The notes under the pieces were generated by a model that saw only the letters and a list, made by a program, of their open reading frames with translations, did not search any database and was not told the origin of the DNA. From an uncultured delta proteobacterium (GTDB taxonomy: Bacteria > Desulfobacterota > Desulfobulbia > Desulfobulbales > Desulfurivibrionaceae): DNA of 64,000 nucleotides. Shown piece after piece: positions 33,402 through 40,633 of this stretch. A program made the translations under genes and the position numbers. The stretch lies in the NCBI GenBank assembly GCA_903869265.1, contig CAIPYE010000010.1:62001-126000 (forward strand), in the 5' to 3' direction. Position 1 is the stretch's first letter. Every line of letters starts with the position of its first letter.

Positions 33402-34004
33402 ATGACTAAGACGAAAACATTTTATTTAATCATTGTTCTTGTTTTATTGGCAGTATCGGATGTTATGTCTTCCGGAATTGCCTGTGCCGACGAGGTGCCG
33501 GATGGTTTTGTTGGGATACCTTGGGGAGCGAATAGAAATCAGATTACTAACGCCATGCGCGAACGAGGCTACAATGAATTAATATCAGACCCCCCAACAC
33601 CAGACACATTGGAATTCGAGGGTGCTTTCGCCGGATATCCCTGCATGCTGATGTTTAAGTTGACTGCCAATTCTTTCTATTGGGGCATCGCTAGCTCCTG
33701 CGCAAAAAGTCCTTATCGTGATTTTCCCCAAAGATACTTTGAAAGAGTAGTAAACACGCTTAGCAAAAAATACGGCCCGCCCGCCGAGAGATACATAGTT
33801 GAAAAGGATAGGAGCAACATTACCGCAGCGATTAGCCTTGAAACGGCTAAATGGGCTCTCATTGATAACAGAACATTAGACAAGTATAGCATAGATGTTA
33901 ATATTGGCAGAAGTTGGTTTTCCAGCGGTACGCTTAAATACTCCGTCGGCATCTCCTATCAAGCAGATAGCCTAATGAAACGGCTCGAAATGAAGGAATT
34001 TTGA
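33402..34004 (+). CDS. Tandem secreted protein, copy 1
   Basis: 200 residues. The signal peptide (KTFYLIIVLVLLAVSDVMSS, cleaved after ACA) leads into DEVPDGFVGIPWGANRNQIT. Two Cys follow in FAGYPCMLMF and SSCAKSPYRDFP. The C-terminus is YSVGISYQADSLMKRLEMKE. The protein is expected in the periplasm or outside the cell. I recognise no characterised family. It is one of three related genes in ~755-bp repeats that include the ribosome-binding leader. RBS is GGGAGGCAGGAAA. Confidence 0.8.
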   Translation: MTKTKTFYLIIVLVLLAVSDVMSSGIACADEVPDGFVGIPWGANRNQITNAMRERGYNELISDPPTPDTLEFEGAFAGYPCMLMFKLTANSFYWGIASSCAKSPYRDFPQRYFERVVNTLSKKYGPPAERYIVEKDRSNITAAISLETAKWALIDNRTLDKYSIDVNIGRSWFSSGTLKYSVGISYQADSLMKRLEMKEF

Positions 34005-34156
34005 GCAAGTTCTTATCCGGTTTGGGAACAGAAAAAAGTGTAAATTCGCCACGGAGATATAGAAACACGATAAGAATTACTTTAGGAGGATCGGGGTCAC
34101 GGCAAAAGGGGGTTATCCTGCATTTTCGATCAGTTCCCCAAAGGGGAGGCCGAAAA

Positions 34157-34759
34157 ATGAATACGACGAAAACGTTTTATTTACTCATTGTTCTTGTTTT
34201 ATTGGCAGTATCGGATGTTACATTCTTCGGAATAGTCCGGGCCGGCGAGGTGCCGGATGGGTTTGCCGGGATACCCTGGGGGGCGAATACAAATCAGATT
34301 ACCAAAGCCATGCGCGAACGAGGTTACAAAGAATTCACAGGAGAGCCCAAACCAGGCGAATTGAAATTCGATGGAGATTTCGCCGGAGTTCCCTGCCTAC
34401 TGCTATTTGATTTGACTGCCAATTCTTTCTATAGTGGCTCAGCTGACTACTGCGCAAAAAGTCCTTATCGTCAGTTTCCGCAAAGTCATTTTGAAACAGT
34501 GGTAAACAAACTTAACGCAAAATATGGCCCACCCCAAAATCGCAAATCTTTCGTGAATGAGAACGGAGGAGGGGCGGAATTACTTGAGAAGGCTCAATGG
34601 ACTTTCGTTGATAGCGACACATCGGACAATTATAGCATAGATGTTCTCCTCTTTAGAAGTTCGTTTTTTGACGGTATGCACGGTTCGATTCAGTACTTCG
34701 TCAGCATCACTTATCAAGCTGACAGCCTAAAGAAAAATCTAGAAATGAAGGAATTTTGA
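34157..34759 (+). CDS. Tandem secreted protein, copy 2
   Basis: 200 residues, very similar to copy 1 through most of its length: signal peptide ending GIVRA, then GEVPDGFAGIPWGANTNQIT, FAGVPCLLLFDLTANSFYSG, DYCAKSPYRQFPQ and VSITYQADSLKKNLEMKEF. Both cysteines are kept. The spacing from the start of copy 1 is 755 bp, and the upstream leader is also duplicated. Function unknown. Start is the ATG at 34157 behind GGGGAGGCCGAAA. Confidence 0.8.
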   Translation: MNTTKTFYLLIVLVLLAVSDVTFFGIVRAGEVPDGFAGIPWGANTNQITKAMRERGYKEFTGEPKPGELKFDGDFAGVPCLLLFDLTANSFYSGSADYCAKSPYRQFPQSHFETVVNKLNAKYGPPQNRKSFVNENGGGAELLEKAQWTFVDSDTSDNYSIDVLLFRSSFFDGMHGSIQYFVSITYQADSLKKNLEMKEF

Positions 34760-34912
34760 GCTAGTCTTTATACGGTTTGAGAACAGAGAAAAGTGTAAGT
34801 TCGCCACGGAGATATAGAAACACAGTGACAATTAGCATAGGAGAATCGGGGTCACGGCAAAAGGGGGTTGCCCCGCATTTCCGCTCAGTTCCCCAAAAAG
34901 GGAGGCAGGAAA

Positions 34913-35518
34913 ATGAATAAGACGAAAACATTTTATTTAATCATTGTTCTTGTTTTATTGGCAGTATCGGATGCTATATTTTCCGGAATTGTCCGTGCCG
35001 ACGAGGTGCCGGATGGGTTTGCCGGGATACCCTGGGGAGCCAGCCGTGCTACTGTGGAAAAAGCAATGGCTGAGCGGTATTACCCAAAAGATTCTGATTC
35101 AAAAGCCGATGTATACATATATCAAGGCGAATTTGCTGGGTATAAGGCATGGTTAATTTTTCGTTTTACAAACAACAAGGTTTATGAGGGCGCCGCTCTT
35201 TTTCTTTGGCACGAAGCTAGCCGAGATCTTATTGATCGATATTTCAATGAGTTTGAGGTTCAGCTTATTAAGAAATATGGCAATCCTCGGTTGCTGTACA
35301 GAGCAGAGGGAGGTGAGGATTGGAAACCTTGGAATGATGAATGGGAAATAATTAATTCGAACACCACCATCCACTTAGTTTTATCTAAACAATATGAGTA
35401 CAAAGACCATAATCCTAGATCAATGCCGAGAGAGGTCACAGGGAATGTACAAATTTCTTACACAAACAAAACATTGAAGCAAGAAGAAATGAAACGTGCT
35501 AACAATAAAGATCTATAA
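34913..35518 (+). CDS. Tandem secreted protein, copy 3 (diverged)
   Basis: 201 residues. The leader, ribosome site and signal peptide are nearly those of copy 1 (MNKTKTFYLIIVLVLLAVSD, cleavage near VRA), as is DEVPDGFAGIPWGASRATVE. After about residue 45 the sequence departs: FAGYKAWLIFRFTNNKVYEG and LFLWHEASRDLIDRYFNEFE keep the outline but both cysteines are lost. The pattern resembles recombination of a conserved export cassette with a different mature domain. Distance from copy 2 start is 756 bp. Confidence 0.78.
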   Translation: MNKTKTFYLIIVLVLLAVSDAIFSGIVRADEVPDGFAGIPWGASRATVEKAMAERYYPKDSDSKADVYIYQGEFAGYKAWLIFRFTNNKVYEGAALFLWHEASRDLIDRYFNEFEVQLIKKYGNPRLLYRAEGGEDWKPWNDEWEIINSNTTIHLVLSKQYEYKDHNPRSMPREVTGNVQISYTNKTLKQEEMKRANNKDL

Positions 35519-35544
35519 ACTTTAACAGAAAACGAAGATGGCGA

Positions 35545-35649
35545 ATGAAACAAATTATATTGGTATTTACTGTATTAATTGATTTAATATTATTGACAGT
35601 AGCTGATGATACAATCAGGGAATGTAGAGTTGTGCTGGCTACTTGTTGA
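35545..35649 (+). CDS. Short frame resembling a signal-peptide remnant
   Basis: 34 residues starting MKQIILVFTVLIDLILLTVA. The hydrophobic start resembles the signal peptides of the three genes just upstream but with no mature domain, so it may be the residue of a fourth unit. The ribosome site is weak, and the 3' end overlaps the converging small gene by 11 bp. Coding status is doubtful. Confidence 0.3.
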   Translation: MKQIILVFTVLIDLILLTVADDTIRECRVVLATC

Positions 35650-35929
35650 AAATCGTGCACTCTTGGCGAATAGAATCGTATTTATCCCGTGCATCTTTCA
35701 AGCATTTCTTATGTTCGTTAGTATCCCCCTTGTTTTTCATGTCACACTCGGCTACTGCTTGCCTGTTACATTCAGCGCATACATCCATGCACTCCGAATA
35801 GGTTAATGGTATGGGCCTCGCCTCCATTGGATTATCGCATTTATCAGCAGCACAAATATTTACAGATATCAACCCGACCATCACGAAGAAACTGAATGAA
35901 ATCAAGAACACCATTCTTAATTTTTTCAT
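35639..35929 (-). CDS. Small secreted cysteine-rich protein
   Basis: 96 residues behind GGAGGAACAATATC. A signal peptide (KLRMVFLISFSFFVMVGLIS, cleaved near ICAAD) precedes a mature domain with seven Cys: KCDN, ECMDVCAEC, ECDM, KCLK and ECTIF. The helical, charged mature part (HKKCLKDARDKYDSIRQECT) suggests a disulfide-linked helical hairpin. No family recognised. It converges on the tandem secreted genes. Confidence 0.65.
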   Translation of the reverse strand: MKKLRMVFLISFSFFVMVGLISVNICAADKCDNPMEARPIPLTYSECMDVCAECNRQAVAECDMKNKGDTNEHKKCLKDARDKYDSIRQECTIFNK

Positions 35930-36459
35930 GATATTGTTCCTCCAATTAAAGATTAATTGTTATGGGAATCATCCAAACTTCCCGAGAATATAACGACAAC
36001 AACGGGTTCAACTTTTTTACGATTACACAATTTAGCCTATCATATACCACCCACCGCACAATACAAAAAAATGGGTCACGACAGTGAAATATTCCCAATT
36101 GTCAAGGGCAATCATGTTCGCAAGGAAAAGGATACGGCCTGTTACCTTGTCAGGCCGGGAGGGGGATGACTGGTCAGCGACGGCCTTCATCGCTATGCGA
36201 AGCGGCCACCTTTCTCCGGCAACGCCTTCTCTTTCCTGCACTGAGCGCTCCGTTTTTTAGGCCGAAAGGCCTCTGTGCCGTCAGTCGGGAACCGGGTCGA
36301 AGAAAACTGGCGCTCGGTCGCCAGGCCGTGAAGCCAGTTAAAGATCCATACCCACGGAGGGAGGCCCCGCCAGGGGGCACCCTCCCTTTCCAAGAAAATG
36401 AAAGCCCCGGCTGCGGACAGTCGTGGATTTGCAAGCGCGCATAGCGCGAAGGAAGGTAG
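35930..36459. other. 530-bp interval holding dispersed repeat copy B
   Basis: No credible gene. About 36170-36320 matches 33080-33230, sharing CTTTCCTGCACTGAGCGCT, a T run and GGCCGAAAGGC. GGAGGGAGGCCCCGCCAGGG near 36355 lies in a GC-rich stretch able to form stems, and GCGCGCATAGCGCG near 36436 is a small inverted repeat 3' of the replication gene. Confidence 0.45.
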
Positions 36460-37074
36460 TTATTCCTGGGTCTGCTCGTCGTCACCATCAACCAGCAGCC
36501 GCAGTCGTTTTTGCCGCAGCATTCTCACATCGGTTTTTGCTGTTTCGAATGTTCCGCTTCCCCCTTCGATAACAGACAACCCGCGCCGGACCATTTCTTC
36601 GATAATTGCACTCTGATGCTGTTTGTTTGGCCCCTTCCAGCCAAATAACGGATTGAGACGGTATGTGCAATGCAAGCCGACTTTTGGCCCTGGATTCAAT
36701 ATTCCCAGATCCTCCAACCTTCCAATAGAACGATTGACGTGCTGTTTTTTCATAGCCAAGGATCGGGCAAACTCGACCTGGTTAATCTCGATCCAATTTT
36801 GCTGATCTAACAAGGCGACAAGTCGAAAAAGCACTGCCGCATCTTTTCCTGTCATCTTCCCCCGGGCAAAGAATTCTGCTGTTGCGTCAGCAGCGGCTTG
36901 ACTCATGGTGTAGAATCCCTCCTGTTTCGAAAAAGCATTATGGCGGGGCTTTGGGATAAAAAGCGCCGTGCCATCCTCCTTTCCATCAATGATGTCCCCT
37001 GTTTCTGAATCTTGCAGCACTTGGCGAAATTTTCGCTTTTTCCCGCCGTACTGTTCCAAAAAAGGTAGTTTCAT
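36460..37074 (-). CDS. RepL-like plasmid replication protein
   Basis: 204 residues. The centre is a winged helix: GKDAAVLFRLVALLDQQNWI, EINQVEFARSLAMKKQHVNR and SIGRLEDLGILNPGPKVG. It ends in HCTYRLNPLFGWKGPNKQH, whose NP-x3-WKG block is a mark of RepL-type replication initiators. The N-terminus (EQYGGKKRKFRQVLQDSETG) is also typical. It would initiate replication of the excised circular form. Start has AAGGAGAAGA. A 47-bp palindrome lies 18 bp upstream and is a natural target for this protein. Confidence 0.65.
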   Translation of the reverse strand: MKLPFLEQYGGKKRKFRQVLQDSETGDIIDGKEDGTALFIPKPRHNAFSKQEGFYTMSQAAADATAEFFARGKMTGKDAAVLFRLVALLDQQNWIEINQVEFARSLAMKKQHVNRSIGRLEDLGILNPGPKVGLHCTYRLNPLFGWKGPNKQHQSAIIEEMVRRGLSVIEGGSGTFETAKTDVRMLRQKRLRLLVDGDDEQTQE

Positions 37075-37091
37075 TCTTCTCCTTATCCTCT

Positions 37092-37138
37092 CAAAGTAAC
37101 CATATTTGGTTACCGGGTAACCAAATATGGTTACTTTG
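37092..37138. promoter_or_regulatory. 47-bp perfect palindrome upstream of repL-like gene
   Basis: Arms of 23 bp (37092-37114 and 37116-37138) are perfectly complementary around one central G. The arms contain GTAACC and GGTTAC repeated, so several copies of a short site are arranged symmetrically. It could be an operator for autorepression, the replication origin, or a transcript-end cruciform. Its place directly above the replication gene favours the first two. Confidence 0.8.
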
Positions 37139-37251
37139 GCGCCTGGAAATCCGCGGCAGTGGCCAAACTAGGAAGTCTCTCTTATAATTATATCTTTTAG
37201 TAAGGGGTGAAATTGCCCCTGGCCCTGCTTGTGCGAATAGCACACGGGCGG

Positions 37252-37497
37252 TTATCCCTGGGTCAAATCTGCGGGCTTACCATCCGCCCTGGGTTGCTTT
37301 ATCACCCTGCCTTTCGCTCGGCTTTTTCTCTGGCTCCGGCCTGACCCCAATGCCTTTTCACATAAAAACCCGGTCAACCGATGGCGTGTGAAATTATCAA
37401 AAACCTCTTCAGGAAGCGCAGAGCAGGCGGCAAGGTCCAGCGCTTTGTGCCATAAAACAAGCCATTCCTCGTGACTTGGGGCGGTTACTTTTTCCAT
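37252..37497 (-). CDS. Small hypothetical protein of the mobile element
   Basis: 81 residues. The first 50 are helical (APSHEEWLVLWHKALDLAAC, PEEVFDNFTRHRLTGFLCEK). The end is basic and disordered (SQRKSRAKGRVIKQPRADGK). It lies between the relaxase and the replication gene, 18 bp below the relaxase stop, so it is likely cotranscribed. No family recognised; a small DNA-binding accessory is possible. Confidence 0.5.
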   Translation of the reverse strand: MEKVTAPSHEEWLVLWHKALDLAACSALPEEVFDNFTRHRLTGFLCEKALGSGRSQRKSRAKGRVIKQPRADGKPADLTQG

Positions 37498-37515
37498 GAT
37501 GCTTTTCCCTCCTTA

Positions 37516-39057
37516 TTATGCGCCTGGCTGCGGGGCGGTGTTTTGGGCCTGCTGCATCTGCTCACGTTGCACATCTCGTGCTTCGTTCTTCTCGCGCTCC
37601 TCTGCTTGTTCGATTGCATCCATCAGGTCAGGATTACCAGCGGCAAAGCTTTTGAGGTATTCCATCACCTGTTTTTCCCCTGCGATTTGGCCATCCGGCG
37701 GGGTAGCCGGGTCCAGCGCCGCCTCAACTCCCTTTTCGTATAAAATTTCGGCGACATCCTTGACGGTGGCACCGTCCATTAACAACCCGGTCGCCACCTT
37801 GCCTTCTATTTCTCGCCAATCGGCTTGCTCGACGGTCTGCTTTCGTTGCCGGAGTTCATCCATGCAGTCCATGGCAAAATAATCCTCCCAGTAGAGAGCA
37901 TCTGGCCGCTTCAGGGCGGCTTCCTCTGTCCGCCGGATCATTTCTTCGATCCGCTTTTTTTGCTCTTCGGAGAGCCGCCTCTGCTGCTTTTCTTCCTCTT
38001 GCCGCTGGGCCATCAAGCGGCGCACACGCAAAAACTCTTGATATTCTGCTGCTGAGAGCATGTCTTCTGTCCCTCCTTGATTGTTCAGGTTCACCGGCTC
38101 AACAGTCGGTCGAGTAGGTTTTTCGGCTTTTGCTGATAATGTTTGTGTTGGTGCAGGTGCTTTTTCAAAGTTCGGCTCATGGCCTCGAATTGATTTTGTA
38201 GGGATCTGATTTGTTGGTTGGCAGCCTGGAGTTGCAGTTCCAAGGCCTCGAATTGCTGTGGCAGGCTGCGGGCCTTTCGGATTCTTTCCAAGGCGCTGTT
38301 CATCCTGAATTTCCTTCTCAAGTAATTTCAATTCTTCGAGTTGATTGTTGGCTCGGGCGATTTGGAGAGCTCGCTCGCCAAGGTCTGTGCGGATTCCTCG
38401 CTGCTCCATCTCGATTACCGCTTGGCCGAGGTGGACCTGCGGGATACGATCGATGCCCTGCTCCTCAAGGGTCCTGTGGTCCCAGGTAGGCTCAAATCCT
38501 GCTGATTCCAGGGCGCGGTTTGTATGCACGGCCCACTGCTCGCGCCATGTTTCAAGCAGTGATGTTCTGTTCCAGTCTCGTTTTTTATCACCAAACCCCT
38601 CTATGCTGATTTCGCGCATTGTCGCCAAGAGGTGGAGATGGTGATTGTCTTGGTTTTTACCCTGTTCCGGGTCGTGGACCGCAAAATCAGCAACCATGCC
38701 ACGAGAGACAAACTGTTCCTGAATAAACGTTCGCGCATACTCCACGCGCTGCTCGCGGGTCAGCTGGCGGGGAAGAGCGAGTATGAATTTTCGAGCGATT
38801 TGGGCGTCTTTCCTTTTCTCAGCCATCTCCGCCTGGTTCCAAAGCGCCCCTCGATTCCTAGCCCAGCCTGGCGCGTGATCGGGGGCTAAGATTTCGGCAT
38901 ACCGCACTCCTTTTTTCTTGGAGTAGTTGTGCCGTCGATCGGTGCGTTCGTCGTGGAGTTTTTCACCAGCTTGATACGCCGCACTGGCCACGGCGGATTG
39001 CCCCTTGGAGCGCTGCACCACCTTTGCTTTGAAAGAGTACGGATTTTTTGTAGGCAT
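37516..39057 (-). CDS. mobA: MobQ-family (MobA/MobL) relaxase
   Basis: 513 residues. The relaxase domain is residues 1-220: SKGQSAVASAAYQAGEKLHD (motif I region), ARKFILALPRQLTREQRVEY, and GKNQDNHHLHLLATMREIS, the metal-binding His cluster at 139-142. The C-terminal half is charged and coiled-coil rich (RRLMAQRQEEEKQQRRLSEE, KKRIEEMIRRTEEAALKR). It would nick at oriT and lead DNA transfer. No primase domain is visible. The oriT candidate lies 38 bp upstream of its start. Confidence 0.9.
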   Translation of the reverse strand: MPTKNPYSFKAKVVQRSKGQSAVASAAYQAGEKLHDERTDRRHNYSKKKGVRYAEILAPDHAPGWARNRGALWNQAEMAEKRKDAQIARKFILALPRQLTREQRVEYARTFIQEQFVSRGMVADFAVHDPEQGKNQDNHHLHLLATMREISIEGFGDKKRDWNRTSLLETWREQWAVHTNRALESAGFEPTWDHRTLEEQGIDRIPQVHLGQAVIEMEQRGIRTDLGERALQIARANNQLEELKLLEKEIQDEQRLGKNPKGPQPATAIRGLGTATPGCQPTNQIPTKSIRGHEPNFEKAPAPTQTLSAKAEKPTRPTVEPVNLNNQGGTEDMLSAAEYQEFLRVRRLMAQRQEEEKQQRRLSEEQKKRIEEMIRRTEEAALKRPDALYWEDYFAMDCMDELRQRKQTVEQADWREIEGKVATGLLMDGATVKDVAEILYEKGVEAALDPATPPDGQIAGEKQVMEYLKSFAAGNPDLMDAIEQAEEREKNEARDVQREQMQQAQNTAPQPGA

Positions 39058-39094
39058 TTTCCCTTATCCTTGAAGCCTCTCCGCAGGAGCGCAC

Positions 39095-39128
39095 ACGTTC
39101 GGCCAGCCGAACGTATAAGTGCGCCCTC
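39095..39128 (-). other. oriT: RSF1010/R1162-type oriT (inverted repeat plus nic-like core)
   Basis: ACGTTCGGC, CA, GCCGAACGT (39095-39114) is a perfect inverted repeat, followed one base later by TAAGTGCGCCCTC (39116-39128). RSF1010/R1162-family oriT has an inverted repeat next to a TAAGTGCGCCCT nick region cleaved by its MobQ relaxase. The orientation is given by that core on the plus strand as written; the relaxase reads divergently. It lies between the relaxase and its accessory gene, as in mobilizable plasmids. Confidence 0.82.
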
Positions 39129-39396
39129 ACTCTGTTTCGGGGGTGCTCAGGAGTAGCGGCGGCAAATTGAAAAGCACGCGGTCCTGGGGGCGGATCAGGG
39201 ATTTATCCAAGGCTGTAACAAAAACATTTTTGGAGATACCCACCTCTCGCTCCACCATGCTTAAAATCAGCGCTCCGGCCAGAATTTTGCGCCGGGTGTC
39301 TGACTTGCGCTCCGCCGCCGCCTCCCTGCCCCGGATGCGTTGTATTTCCGCAGCAATTTTGGCCTTGCGCTGCTCAAGTTTTTCCAGGCGAGACAT
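39127..39396 (-). CDS. Relaxosome accessory protein, TraD/MobC-like
   Basis: 89 residues. The beginning SRLEKLEQRKAKIAAEIQRI is a coiled coil, followed by SDTRRKILAGALILSMVERE, a TRRKILAGA block typical of small TraD/MobC-type proteins encoded beside MobQ relaxases. It probably binds oriT with the relaxase. Its 3' end overlaps the nic-like core. An ATG two codons earlier is also present. Confidence 0.7.
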   Translation of the reverse strand: MSRLEKLEQRKAKIAAEIQRIRGREAAAERKSDTRRKILAGALILSMVEREVGISKNVFVTALDKSLIRPQDRVLFNLPPLLLSTPETE

Positions 39397-39402
39397 GGTC
39401 AA

Positions 39403-39747
39403 CTATCCTTTTGGGTTTTGATCAGAGATAGAGATGTTGCGCCCCGAAACGGCAGTTTGCTCTGCTCTCTGCCGCGCTAACGCCTCAGAAAGCATTCTTT
39501 TCCAAAAATTCTCTTCCCATTCCTCCTCTCTTTTTTGGGGAGCGGGAGGAAGCATTTGGACCAAATACTTCAATAAGGCCAACAACTCTTCTTTAGTCAG
39601 CGATTGCGCCGCGCTTGCCAAACAACTTAAAATAGGTACCAGCAATGCTGCTGATACGTCGCGCCCAAGCAAGCGCGCCAACAGCGTGACTTCCGCAACA
39701 GACACATCCACTATGTCTTGTTGCTCCTTGAATTCTGCCTCTGTCAT
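39403..39747 (-). CDS. Hypothetical protein of the mobilization operon
   Basis: 114 residues, mostly helical: VDVSVAEVTLLARLLGRDVS, LSCLASAAQSLTKEELLALL and KREEEWEENFWKRMLSEALA. No signal or membrane segment. It is immediately upstream of the relaxosome accessory gene, so a role in mobilization is possible. No family recognised. Confidence 0.55.
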   Translation of the reverse strand: MTEAEFKEQQDIVDVSVAEVTLLARLLGRDVSAALLVPILSCLASAAQSLTKEELLALLKYLVQMLPPAPQKREEEWEENFWKRMLSEALARQRAEQTAVSGRNISISDQNPKG

Positions 39748-39770
39748 TTCTCCACCTCCTTGTATTTTGG

Positions 39771-39998
39771 TTATTTTGTTTTTCGCGGTCGGCCAGGGCC
39801 ACGTTTCTTGATTGCCGCGCCACCCGCAGCTATCAGGTTGTGGATGTCTGAGAGCCGGTACCTCACAGCCCGCCCCAGGCGGATCACTGGCACTGGGCCG
39901 GTGCCAGTGGAGCTGTAGCTCCTCATGGTTTTGGGGCTGAGACCCAAGAGCGATGCTGCATCTGCAGTTTTAATAAGTCTATCCTCTAGTTCGATCAT
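39771..39998 (-). CDS. AlpA/MerR-like helix-turn-helix protein (excisionase candidate)
   Basis: 75 residues. LIKTADAASLLGLSPKTMRS is the winged helix-turn-helix start, then VIRLGRAVRYRLSDIHNLIA is the usual DNA-binding wing of AlpA/Xis-like proteins, and a basic tail (KKRGPGRPRK) resembles an AT-hook. It is the last gene before the repeat array and attR, where an excisionase is expected. It could instead repress or activate the mobilization genes. Confidence 0.7.
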   Translation of the reverse strand: MIELEDRLIKTADAASLLGLSPKTMRSYSSTGTGPVPVIRLGRAVRYRLSDIHNLIAAGGAAIKKRGPGRPRKTK

Positions 39999-40483
39999 TT
40001 ACATTGCACCTCATTTTTTATTGTTGCTGTTCACCTAAGTTTGCCTGATGTCTTTGTTGTAATACTTATATTTTCATCGTGCAACAAAAAATTACGTTAT
40101 ATTAAGTAGTTACGTCGTCGCATCGTCGCGTCGTCGCATCAACTTTCTAGCTTTTCACATTTCTAACGGTCTAGGCTAACACCTCAGCTAAACGGCCTAG
40201 GCTAAGATATTAGCCTAGGAAAACCTTAGCCTAGCCAGAGACGGCCTAGGCTAAAAATGAACGGCCTAACCTGTCTGGACGGTCTAACAACTGCACTTTT
40301 GTTTTGTATTAGATGTATTATACAGAAATTAACAATTGATTAAAAATTACTACAATAGTGAATGGGACATTTGAGGGACACGATGAAATTGTTGCGGGAT
40401 AGACAAAGAAGGACAACGATGGGACTTTTGGGACAATTATGGGACAGCGAGGTGTCCCATACAACGATTTTAGACCCAAAACG
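39999..40483. other. Non-coding right end of the mobile element
   Basis: No gene in this 485-bp interval. It contains tandem GTCGTCGCAT/GTCGCGTC repeats at about 40112-40140, the iteron-like array at 40166-40288, and an AT-rich stretch at 40300-40370. This is the expected position of integrase/excisionase arm sites and possibly of a replication origin. Confidence 0.6.
40166..40288. repeat. Iteron-like array of ACGGCCTAGGCTAA sites
   Basis: Direct copies ACGGTCTAGGCTAA at 40166, ACGGCCTAGGCTAA at 40192 and 40241. Inverted cores TTAGCCTAGG at 40210 and TTAGCCTAG at 40226. Shorter forms ACGGCCTAAC at 40261 and ACGGTCTAAC at 40279. Seven related sites in 123 bp, mixed orientations, between the excisionase candidate and attR. 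Likely binding sites for a replication, excision or integration protein. Confidence 0.82.
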
Positions 40484-40517
40484 AAAAAACCCGACAGGCT
40501 TTTAACCTATCGGGTTT
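40484..40517 (-). terminator. Rho-independent terminator of reconstituted tRNA-Arg
   Basis: On the minus strand AAACCCGATAGG pairs with CCTGTCGGGTTT (one G-T pair) around TTAAAAG and is followed by T-rich sequence. It lies 12 bp below the tRNA 3' end and is supplied by the element, replacing the original terminator left at 30168-30200. Confidence 0.8.
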
Positions 40518-40529
40518 ACGTTGTTTTTT

Positions 40530-40576
40530 TGGTGGGCGGAGCGGGGATCGAACCCACGACCTTTGGCTTCGGAGGC
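40530..40576 (-). repeat. attR: 3' half of the intact tRNA-Arg
   Basis: 47 bp identical to 30212-30258. Here it completes a full tRNA with its 5' half to the right. After integration this half came from the element. Confidence 0.92.
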
Positions 40577-40606
40577 CAACACTCTATCCAACTGAGCTAC
40601 CCGCCC
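40530..40606 (-). tRNA. tRNA-Arg (anticodon CCG)
   Basis: The minus strand gives a full cloverleaf: acceptor GGGCGGG pairs with TCCGCCC, D-arm GCTCAGTTGGATAGAGT, anticodon loop CTCCGAA, T-arm GTGGGTTCGATCCC, and encoded ACCA. It reads CGG arginine codons. The tRNA follows tilS on the same strand by 27 bp. Its 3' half is the integration site of the 10.3-kb element, and the gene was kept intact by the element's copy. Confidence 0.96.
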
Positions 40607-40633
40607 TCGGGTTTTCATGTTCGCAGTGGCAAG

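Larger units (their letters stand above)
33402..35518 (+). repeat. Tandem ~755-bp repeat array (three units)
   Basis: Start codons are spaced 755 and 756 bp apart. Intergenic parts are duplicated as well: each gene is preceded by a version of GGTTGCCCCGCATTTCCGC and AGTTCCCCAAA, and the first two genes are followed by TTCGCCACGGAGATATAGAA. Unit 3 has diverged in its 3' two-thirds. The array lies inside the mobile element between the TAC module and the replication gene. Confidence 0.85.
30212..40576. mobile_element. 10.3-kb integrative mobilizable element in tRNA-Arg(CCG)
   Basis: The segment is bounded by 47-bp direct repeats of the tRNA-Arg 3' half. It encodes a tyrosine integrase at the left end and an AlpA-like excisionase candidate at the right end. 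It also carries a RepL-like replication protein, a MobQ-type relaxase, a relaxosome-like accessory protein and an RSF1010-type oriT. No conjugation channel (VirB or TraG-like) is visible, so transfer would need a helper. Cargo is a toxin-antitoxin-chaperone module, three tandem secreted-protein genes and a small Cys-rich secreted protein. Confidence 0.88.

Noticed and set aside
40112-40288. CRISPR array
   Set aside because: Repeats are short, in both orientations, unequally spaced and without unique spacers of constant length; better explained as protein-binding sites.
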